A program made the translations under genes and the position numbers. The notes beneath the pieces are model-generated. The model did no database searches, had not been told where the DNA came from, and saw only the letters and a list, made by a program, of their open reading frames with translations. Below are positions 23,746 through 33,905 of a stretch of 64,000 nt of DNA, in pieces (position 1 is the first letter of the stretch; the number at the start of each line of letters is the position of its first letter). The DNA comes from Tyto alba (taxonomy: Eukaryota; Chordata; Aves; Strigiformes; Tytonidae): positions 20,201,323 to 20,265,322 of the forward strand of contig NW_024881272.1 in NCBI RefSeq assembly GCF_018691265.1, written 5' to 3'.

Positions 23746-26700
23746 CATTTTCTTTGTTCATTCCTGCCATTTTATTAGTGGACAGAGTAAGATCGATGGC
23801 AGGAATCAGACATCTGAGCGGGGTGCCCTTTGCAGGCTGTGCCTAGGGCAAGGGACAAGGAGAGTTGGGGGACTGTTCTCCAGCTCCCCTGCTACTTAAG
23901 GGGGGAGAACTAGACAGCACTAAGTGTGGTGTGTAGTTCTTCATAGCTCATCTCTACCAGTAAGTTACCTCTGCCTAAGCCGAAGTAGATTTACAGATGT
24001 TAGAAACCATTGGATTATCCCAGTCCTTTCTCAGGGATGTAATAAGGGGGAAAAATTCCTATTCCTGTTTCCCCACTTGCACAAAGCCAGGTCCTCAGCT
24101 GTGTGTGAGTGCCACTATGTGAATGAGATTGTTTATATTTAGCTTTGAAGGTTCTTCCTCTTGTAGACCAAAGAGAAGATTGTGCAGTAATGTGTAGATA
24201 AGTATTTAAAATTTTTGTTGGCTTAATGTAAACAGACGTTGAAGATACTCTGATGTTAATGAGGAATTTCTACACCCACGTACAGCTTTATGACTGGCCA
24301 TGGAAGCCCAGAGGCCTAATGTGTCTTAAGCTGCAGAAGTACTGTAACAATCATTATTCTGTGTCAGGACAAAATTACCTTATAGGAACATTGCATAATG
24401 TCTGGTATATTAATCATTAGAGATATTTTTGCAGCACTCAATTATATTACGAAGGCTGAGTTATGTTCTGATTCTAATGGTCACATGTAAAATACTGAAG
24501 CCTCTATTATTTTATAAGTAATGCATATCCGACAGAATAATGCATTATGCACATTCTCTCCTATATGACTCTAAAGGTCAGCTAGTAGCTTGAATATTTT
24601 TGTCCTCCAGAACATTTCACTTTAAGCGTTCATTAGAAAGAACGTCTTTCTCTTTTCAGTATGTTCTAACAGCAGGCTATCACTTACAGTACCAAGTTTT
24701 GACTATATTATTTTATACAAAGTAAAATTGCATGAGCATGGCCATTGCACAGATTCATTTAGAGTTATCAATTTAAAAGCATTTCAGGATCAATCTAAGC
24801 CAGCTCTTACTGGAAGGTATGACAAAAGAAACAGTGCAAATGCTGCAATTTACTTTGGATAGAAGTTTCAAATTCAAATGTAATAACAGACACCAACAGA
24901 TACTGCCCTAATTTATAGATTCTGGCATTGCCAACAGATGCTTAGTTCTTAGTCTGATTACTGTTTCTTCCAAAAATTGTACATATAGACCTTTATTTTT
25001 AAAGTCAGGAACCCTGCAGTAAGCTTTAGTGATTGTTGAAAGCTGTATCTCATTTCAAATACATCAAACTCCTATGTTTAGCAGTGGAAAATATTCTTTC
25101 CAAAGGTATTTATTTAAAGTTTAAATATCTTATCCTGTTTGAATTCCTAGGAACGTTTGCTCACTTTCACAAATAGAAACTTACAGTTTAATTTCTGCTT
25201 TTTTTTTTTTTTAATTACTATCCTATTCAGAAAAATACATACAGAAATGAGGAAAAGAAGAATGTTTTGCCTGTGTAAGTGATAACATATGCATTACAGT
25301 TGTGAGCCACAGAAGACTTACCCAAAACTGATTTGCCTGCTAACAGCTGATGAGAACCATGTGCATGAGGTCCAACTACAATTAAAGAATCAGCTTAACT
25401 TTGAACATACAGATGCTACCCATATATGCAAAAGATAAGGTCACTGTTAAATCTTTGCTCTAGAAGGATGTTACTGGAAAATTGGTGGAGACAATAAACT
25501 TGTATCTTAAAAGGCCAGCCTAGTAAAATGAATAAAAGTGTAGGATTGGACCCAGCATAGTTTTCTCTTGTTAAGAAGTATGTCTCTGACCTTTGCTTTC
25601 TCAAATATTTAGTGCTTAGATCTTAAGTGGCTGTTTCAAATGCTATACGCTTTCTCGGTCGTTGTTGGGAAGCTCCTATTTGATAGAGCTGAATTATTGT
25701 GATGGGTTAGCCTGGCAGAAAACTGGCTGGAGGATTTTGTGATAGCTTTGGGGCCAGACCCCAATCAACAGGCCATATGTTTAGATCCTTCTCCATAACA
25801 GATGACTGTGCATACACGCTCCCAGGTGCAATGTCATCGGGATTGTATTTGCAAACATAAACTAGTGACATTCAATTATGTTCATAGGCAATGTTGTAAA
25901 AGCCACAGAGGAAGTAATTTACAACACTAGCACAGTATGCAATTCTTTGCTTATAATCAATTTTTCATTATATAGGAATATGGTATACTATGTTCATATT
26001 TGTTTTTCTAATTTGTTGAAAGAGCTGATAATGTGTAAAGTTTGTCCCTTTCAAGCAATTGACATTTGAGAAAATAGTGGGATGAAAGAAATTGCTAATA
26101 AAGCAATATCAATATATTTTTATGAAGTTTTCATATAATCATAGAATCATGAATTCATTTATGAAGTTTTAATTAGAAACAAAAGTCTGAACCACCGGTG
26201 TTTGGACCAGTTCCTGAAATGCATCTTACTCTTTGTTTTCTGTTGGAACATGAGTAGTGTTGCCCAAGTGAAGTGGAGCCTGCATTTACCAGACAGCCCA
26301 TTGCAGGTTTGCTCTATTCTGACTGGCAGTGCCTGGGCAAAGAATTTAGTAAGCAGTTCCCAAAATAAAGCATTAATTGCTAAATTCCTCATACCACTTT
26401 CTGAGACATCAGAAGTTGTTTTTTACTATGAATATAGAAGAGCTAAATTTGTATCTCATGAGGACAGATGTTTTCTTGAGTAACTACTTTGTCATGAAAA
26501 TGTCCATGTATATCACGTGTGATATGTATTTTATTATTTACAGTGACATTACTGCCAGAGACTTGATAATACCACAGCCCAAGTGCTTAGAAAGTTAAAA
26601 GACCATTTGCTGTCTAGAGTTTGCAGTTTGTTTTTAACTGGTTTGCTGTCTCACCTGAGATAAAAAGATAGGTACTAGGGACAGTTTGTGGTGATGATTA

Positions 26701-28168
26701 TTTTATTGAACCTAAAAAATAATTTTTTGGGGGCTTAGAAAACAATCACTAGGAGGAATTTTTTCTGTGGGTATACAGGTTAGGACCAGCTTCTAGGGAT
26801 TAATGTCTCAGTGGGCTCTCCAAGTCCCATTTTAGCTTGTCCTGGTACTAAAGTACATTCTCTCCTTTAAACTTGCAGGAAAGTCCAAGGTACTGACCTT
26901 CTGTCATGGTGGATACCTGACAATGGAATTAATATGTTTGGCAAATCCAAAATAATTTTTCAGCAATATTTTCTGCCATTGTGCTGTTCTTATGATAGAA
27001 ATCAATAAAAGAATCATATTACTAATAAAATGCTTAATTTAGTGGGTAGTAAATTTATTCTGCTACTCTGACTTTATTTAACAGGTGAATTTTCTCTCTC
27101 TGCTTTTTTAACTTGGACGACTCATGAGGCCCCTTAGAAGATAATACTGTTCAAGCATGCATTATGTGTCTTTAAAGAATTAGTTGCTAAGAGAGTCCAT
27201 TTATAAGCACTGAGGTTGCATTAGAGACCATATTCTGAAAACGACTTTAGCTGTAAGTTTAGAAGTGATATTATATGAGATAAGGAGATGTTTGAAGGGA
27301 GAAACATTGCATATTGCATTCCAGCTTGAGGGTAACAAATGGCTAGCATGATCTTGAAAAGCAGATATGTTCATTCAAGCAGCAGAGTAAGCTCTCTATC
27401 ACTTTTCTGCTATTATATGGTGACTATTAAACCCAACTAAATCTAAAGGGTATGAAAAATAATTAATCAAGTAATTACAACTAATAAGACATTTCATATT
27501 CTGGTGACAAACTTGTATTAAATATTCTCTCTCTTCTTCGCACTCCTATGTTTTTTGGAAGGCTTTTATATTAAAATTGGTACATTTTTATTAGGTATTA
27601 TATCTAATCATATTAGATAAATTATCCAAGTTAATTCCTCAAAATTTTATCTTTTCCTGTATGATGTAACAGCATTTTACTTAATTTTTAGTAGGACCAA
27701 AATATTTTGTTGTCCTCCTCTATCTTTTTTGTGATGAAGCGACAGAGTTCAGGATTTGGTAAATAGGTAGACTGCTCAGGCCTGCTTAAATACATTATGA
27801 AAATTGGAAAAATGTAATGTAATGTAAGGTAATTCTATAATGTAAACCAAGAGGATAATATATTAATATAAAATAATAGGAGATTATATTTGGCCCTCTC
27901 TTTATGGGTTGTGCATCTTACTGATTAGTTATATTTTGGCTTTAGTTCTCTATGCATTATCTTTCAATTGTTTCAGAGAGAAATTTCTCTGCAAGAAACA
28001 ACATATTATTTATACATAGTTCATAGATCCAGCAACAAAACATCTTGAGAGTATGATAATTTCTGTATATTCACGTTGGAAAGTTCTATTGAACTTTCTG
28101 TCTCTATTGGAATAATCTTCTTATATCAAACAATAAATACAATATTCTTCTTGGAAAAAAAAAATGTT
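23746..28168. other. Unique AT-rich DNA, no gene seen
   Basis: The first 150 bases are not recognisable as CR1 and contain an 11-bp inverted repeat. From 24240 to 28168 the DNA is AT-rich with only short frames. A short string at 26136-26149 resembles a CR1 tail octamer but lacks the adjoining CR1 sequence. Nothing else was recognised. Confidence 0.5.
23760..23806. repeat. 11-bp inverted repeat at the CR1 break
   Basis: ATTCCTGCCAT at 23760-23770 and its exact reverse complement at 23796-23806, with a 25-base loop, starting 15 bases after the last CR1-like codon. It may mark the unstable site where the CR1 3' half was lost, or be coincidence. Confidence 0.6.
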
Positions 28169-28210
28169 ATTTCACATTTTGTGAAATCACATATTACTTG
28201 TGTGATTTCA
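28169..28210. repeat. Two overlapping perfect hairpins
   Basis: Hairpin A: 8-bp arms at 28169-28176 and 28180-28187 with a 3-base loop. Hairpin B: 10-bp arms at 28182-28191 and 28201-28210 with a 9-base loop. They share 28182-28187, so only one can form at a time. No long T tract or gene is next to them, so a terminator role is not supported. Confidence 0.7.
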
Positions 28211-28287
28211 GGCTCCAGGTGAAAGCAATGGACATAAGTAGACTTTTGCCCTCAGAAGACCAAGCTTAATGTACCACCATGGAATGT
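28211..28287. other. Short unique stretch before the second LTR
   Basis: Nothing recognised. Its last five bases, AATGT (28283-28287), are one mismatch from the five bases after the LTR (ATTGT, 28605-28609), a possible decayed target duplication. Confidence 0.4.
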
Positions 28288-28604
28288 TGTCGTGGTTTGA
28301 GCTCAGAAGGCAACTGAGTACCATGCAGCTGTTCACTCACCCCTTCCCCTCTCGGGAATGGGAAGGAGGAAATGAAGTAAAAAGACTCAGGAATCCAGAT
28401 AAGGACACCAAGGGGTACTCACCCATTACAGTCACAGGCAAAAGACAGACTCGTTAGGGGAAGAAAAAAAAGAACATCACTTTAATTCAAACCCTAACAA
28501 AGACAGCACTTAACAGACAAGGTGGGACAGTGAGAAGCACCACAGGGGCCACCTCTGTAGCCACCTCCTCCACTACCAAAACCCTGCCACAGAAACCCAG
28601 CACA
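28288..28604 (-). mobile_element. Shortened ERV solo LTR, minus strand
   Basis: On the plus strand it begins TGTCGTGGTTTGAGCTCAG and ends CCCAGCACA; read on the minus strand it starts TGTGCTGGGTTTCTGTGGCA and ends with CCACGACA, i.e. TG...CA ends. Both ends match bird ERV LTRs I recognise. At 317 bp it is shorter than the related LTRs I know, and most of U3 including any TATA box appears missing. A minus-strand ATTAAA signal (28481-28486) remains. Its U5 end is related in sequence to that of the LTR at 21797-22290, but the U3 ends differ, so it is probably a different family. Flanking AATGT/ATTGT could be a target duplication with one mutation. Confidence 0.8.
28481..28486 (-). terminator. 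Polyadenylation signal of the minus-strand LTR
   Basis: ATTAAA on the minus strand, about 198 bases before the LTR's minus-strand 3' end. Assigned by motif and position. Confidence 0.4.
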
Positions 28605-31600
28605 ATTGTATTGTGGTGTGTTGATTCTGTGAGGAGTGCTCATCCTGATGGTTGAAATTGCTTCCATTTGGGACTCAAATGTGTAATGCCAACTGGGCAA
28701 TAGTGACTCAAACATATGTTAGATATGAACTGGACAAAAGATACCAAAGCTTTATTTCTCCTATGTTTGTTTTTAACCACAAACACACTAGTTTCCAACA
28801 AAAAAAGAATAGTTAAACCAGCAGGCATGTTTTCTGGGATTTGCACAAGTATATATTAACTGTACCTTCCCTGTATTTATAAGTTAGAATAAATTCTCTG
28901 CCAGTTTTAAGACAATGGTCATAAAACTCAGTTACCAGAATAAAGCATCATGCACTGATAAAATGTTTTTCTACTCCGAAGCTTCCCAGTGAACAGATAA
29001 CAACTCTATTAAGTGGACCCGAGTGTTTATTTTCCAGTTTTAGTCTAGAAATTGGACAAGGCCAGGGAAACACAGGTTGAAAGCTAAGAGTAATTCAGTC
29101 CTTACCTTCACTACTGAAATCTTGCTAGTCTTTGATTGTCATCTTATAGTATTTGAATTGCTCACTTAGGAAATTAGATGTAGTAAAGCAAATTGAAGTC
29201 AGGTGCATCTACTTATCATGTACAGGCATAGGTACTTCTTTGCTGAAAACATGCAAATCAAATTTGGAAGTAATAGTAGTGGCTTTGCAAACCATGGGAT
29301 CAGACAGGGAAGCATGTACATTCGCAACATTACTTGACCCATGTTCCAAGGGCAGCATTGAAACCATAATTCTACTCAGTGGAGCCATAGATCATTGAGA
29401 AGATGGTCTCATAACGAAATTGTGTCAGGCAAGGTCATCATCCTCTTGTCCAAGTTCCTGGCCAAATAAAATGCAACTCATAAAATGTTCACTGCACATG
29501 CTCTTTAAATGTCTGTGCAAAAGACAGTGAAGACTGAAAAATTAATCACAGCAGTTTACTTAATGAATAGATGATGAATAAATCTTTCTGCTTATAGGAT
29601 GACCATGAACAAGTAACAAAGTCTTTAAAGTTAGTTTTCATTTTATGTTTTCTGAATAATTTTAAGAACAGCAAATCTATTCCCTTCTTGGTGTTTCATA
29701 TTTCATGTTGAAGCTGTGCTGTAGGTTAGTTGCAAGTGAAATGTCTGTTATTGGTACCCCTTCAGATGAAGTATAACATTTCGAGTCAGGTGGGATTATT
29801 GTACCTTAGTGTTGTGATAGATCTGCTGTTTACAGTATCCCTCGTGCTACTATGGCAGCTAAAACCAATTTCTCAGGAATGCTTCACCAACAAAAAAAAA
29901 AAAGCATCATGCCTGTCAGGGTACGCCACTGCCTTCTGCCCTGGTGAGAGCAGCACTGTCAGGGCTTGGAGAGGGCTGTCCCCCCCCAGGCTCTCTGTAC
30001 GAGGCATCTGCTCTTGCTGCTCTTGGGATCTGCCAGCCAGGTCTGGACTGTGGGCTGTGGGAACAAAGCAGCTGGGAAAGAGCAGAGAAATAAGACTGAC
30101 TGTTTCCGATTGGTCTTTTGGCCCAAGCAACTTAGAGACTCCTTCATAGAAAATGTGTGCAGGGCATACATTTGTAAGGCCACGCAGAAAAGCTTAAACT
30201 TAATTGTTTTTGTGCTGCACACTTGAGAATGTGTGCCCCTGCCCCATTTGATTTTACTTTATGTCAGCTCTGACCAGAGGTTTTGGAAATTCTGTTATAT
30301 TCTGTTCCCTCTAAAATATAGTGCTATTTCATTGGACAGTTAGGTATGCAGGTTTAAGATCAATTTCAGTTCCACATATTTTGATTTTTTGGTGCTAGAA
30401 GTTGTCCAGCTGATAAATTATAATTGATGAGCTTCTGTTTTAGTCTGCAAGAAAAGTGGCCAGGCAGGGTAGAGAGTCGTACCATACCTGGGCGTTGAGG
30501 AGGGACGATTTTTGCTTTCCTCTCTGTTCTTTAGGCTTCAGTTCAGAAGCACCTAACTCAGTCTGGTGTGGCAGAAGAAAATTAACTCAAATTGAATAAA
30601 TAACATAATAATGTAATCAAATATTTTCTTTGCTACCATAATCGTCTACATATTTTCTATCTATTAAGATATTATAAACTCAAACCCACTCCTTAAGGTG
30701 TTCTCACAGTTAGAAGGGCTACTTCAACACCCATCTTTACCTTTTTGTTATAGAGCAGGTTTCAGAGTCTCCAATAGGTAAATAATACATGATAAAATCT
30801 ACTGAAGTTATGGAACCCTTTGCTAGTACTTTAAATATTAAACATTATTTTTGAAGTTGTTTGAACTATGTACAGTTTCACACAACAATTTTCCTGTTAG
30901 AAGAGAAATGTGCCATCCTCAGCCAGTTTTTTGTTTGATGTCCATGGATACTAACACCATGTAGAATCTCTTATTAACTGTAATAGTTCAGAGTAAACTA
31001 TATGCAAGTTCTGTAATTATTTAATTCTGAACCAAGGGAAGGGAAAAACTTTTGAGCCAGAGTTGCAAACTTCACACTCATTACTTGCTAACACAACTCT
31101 CAAAATAATCTGCTTCTTTTTTTCATTGCAAGATAACTTAGGCACCCCCAAAGTTAAGTATTTTAAACATAAACAGACAAATAGACCTTCTGCAACTAGT
31201 TTTTCATCTGCAATATTTAATTAAATTTTGAAAAAAATTCCCAACTGCAAAGCTTCATTTGATATTGGTAAAGGGACATGTAGTGCTTTCTCTATTCCCC
31301 TACCTAGTAGTCTGTGTCGGACTCTGAAATTTGAGCCTATGTTCTTCTGGAAAACAGACTTGGGACAAAGAAAAAAATAAGTGCTATAAAGAAAATTTCC
31401 TTAAGATATGTGGCTTAATAAAAGCTGCATTTCAGCATAGTACTACAGAAAACACATGCTGGGCCTCCAGCCATCCTTTGTCTCTGAGTGCTTCAGTGAC
31501 ATAGTCATTTAACTCAGGGGTTTTATATGCATCCAGCAGAGGCTGTCTATTATACTGATTTTAGAAATTTTCTATTACAGTATTAATTTTCTGTTGTGTC

Positions 31601-33785
31601 AGATCAAAATGGTTGGTCCTTCAACCATTTCTCAGACAAAATTCTTATTCTTTGGAAACTGGAAAAACTCCAGAGCATAGTTTATTCATAGTTTGGATCT
31701 GGATTAATTATTAGTTATATTTATAATGAACTTACATTATTTATGCAACAAGATATATGGAAAACAGAGTAATGAATGAGGGGGGTGGAGGAGGTTTGCC
31801 ATTCCAGATATAGCCTAAAGCCCTGGTTGAATGCAGTACGTAGTGAAAATTAAGTTATTTTGTCTGTCAGTTTTACATAAAATTAGGCTGAGTGCCAACT
31901 ATAGGGAATATGGAGTACTTTGTTTCAGAAAAAGAGGGATTGATTTAACTGATAGGAAGAAAGATAGCTATTTAAAAAGACTGTAGATCCACTATAATGT
32001 GGTATTTGTATGCATACTGATCTATTAATGTGTTCTCATTGGGATGGGCTTTATAGTTATGCTTCAGAATCCATTTATTTTTCTGTGCTGATTTCTGGTC
32101 TCGTATTTTACAAAAGATTTATTCCATATGCCAGTTGTGTGGTGCTCAGATGCTGCAATGCTTGTGCACTATAAATACTTACAGTGTGTAGGAGAAGCAA
32201 GTAAGTGGAATCTGTGTCAGGGGATCCAGTACTAATGAAATTTGGTTTGATATACTAAAATCCCAAAGAGAAATGGAATGTAAGTCCCATCTTGTTCCAA
32301 TGTATGTTGCTATATATCCTGTACACCACCAGTGAAGTTTTCATCACAGCTTCTAGGATGCAGATAAGCAAAAGGAAAAATCATTATACATGGGTAGTCA
32401 TCATAAATAAGCATAGACTCACTCATTTACATAGTTTGGCATGTAAAATTGATCCAAAAATGCTCCTGAAATTGGTGATTTAGCCTGCTGCAAGTGTCCT
32501 CATTGCTAAGCAGGACGTGTGTAGTAGACGTTGCATATAGACTCACTAGTAATGAAGTCAAAACCTAGGAAAGAATATGTTTTGGATTTTTATTATAGAA
32601 AATAATTCTTGATTAATATGTTCTTACCTTTTAGGCCAACCACAGAGAATAGCAGACAGGTGATGAAAAGGAAAAAGCAAACTATTACACAGAAGAAAAT
32701 AGCTGGGATGGAGTAGGAGGGTTGAGTGAGAAAGGCTGCGGCTCTGCAACAGAGTTACTCTAAGCTGAGCCAAGTAGCTTGGCAGAAGTACTTGCACATC
32801 ACCCAGCTTTAGATACCTCTATGAAATTAATCTAAGAAAAGAGACGATATTTTGATTTCCAACACAATAATTAATGATAACAGTGTTAAGGGAGCACAGA
32901 GACACCAAATAATATATATATATATATTTTTAAAATTTAATAAGTGATACTACCAGATCCCAAGCTGTTGGAACAACTTCCAGAATGCTCTGTCTGTAAA
33001 ACCAGCTTGGGAGGAGGCCTGTACCATTTGAATTAGGAACAGGACATGAAATCTGTGTGATGGGACTGTCATTATCTGTCTCTGATATGTGCGTTGCTGT
33101 ACTTTTTCTCAGTTTGGACTAATTTTATTTTTCAACAAGCACAGCATGGGTAAAAAGGTTTGAGGTGTCCCACTTCCTTTACTGCCCTCTTTCCTGAATA
33201 ATCACAGAGGACCAGTGAGTTACATGGGAGAAAAAGGAAGCAAAATTTCTATGGCTAGAAGGAATAGACACAGGTAAAAAGATCTAATATAAATCTCTGT
33301 GTTAAGATAAATTTCTTAAAAAAGCACGCACAAACTTTATAAGAGAGTATGCGATCTCAAATTAAAGTATAATTAATTTGTGTATAAGACTGAATTACTG
33401 AACTGAAGTATTTATGTAACTTTATTATAAACATTTGAAATTAATCTTTTGGTACAGCACTTTTAATTCTCTTTTGTTCTTATTATTTGGCCTACTATTC
33501 CCCTCTGTGCCTCATTGGCCTAGAAATGGCTTGCCTAGATGGTCTATTCCTCTTGCTGCTGCTGTTCTGTTGAGTAGTACATTTGCTGCCTCACTTGCAT
33601 AGTCTCTTCACAGCTCTTTTCATAACCAGTTCAATTATAGCATGCAGAGATTTATTTTTTTTTTCCTTGAGTAGCTTTTCTAATTTTGGAACTTTCAATC
33701 CCCAGCCAGTAGAGTAATGAAGACTCCTTGGTCTTATAACTGATATTCAAAGTAAGAGAGTTTGCTAGTTATTTTATGTATTCAC
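28605..33785. other. Unique DNA, no gene seen
   Basis: Mostly AT-rich. A GC-richer patch at 29905-30090 follows a 12-base A run (29892-29903) and carries open frames on both strands (139 codons on plus, 85 and 87 on minus), none with a motif I recognise. A short AT dinucleotide run sits near 32913-32928. The rest shows nothing recognisable. Confidence 0.5.
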
Positions 33786-33905
33786 TGTGGGCAAAAATTC
33801 ATCCCAAGCCAAAAGGCCTGCAAAAGGCCCCATCATTCCTAAAGCCCTCAGGGCCTAATTCGCCACTTCATTTTATGTCAGCGTAACTCACACTGGAGAA
33901 GTACA
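33786..33905. repeat. Possible fossil amniote repeat
   Basis: Contains strings such as AAAATTCATCCC and GGGCCTAATTCGCC, then GTCAGCGTAACTCACACTGG. These resemble an old interspersed repeat common in turtles, crocodiles and birds whose copies carry a GGCCTAATTCTGC-like block and a GTGTAACTCC-like block. Recognised from memory at high divergence, so the call is tentative and the borders are guesses. Confidence 0.3.

Noticed and set aside
25689..25740. TGATGGGTTAGCCTGGCAG resembling a bird LTR terminus
   Set aside because: No further LTR sequence, no second end and no target duplication were found.
26136..26149. ATCATAGAATCAT resembling the CR1 3' octamer tail (reverse orientation)
   Set aside because: The adjoining sequence lacks the conserved CR1 3' region, so a 13-base match in AT-rich DNA is most likely chance.
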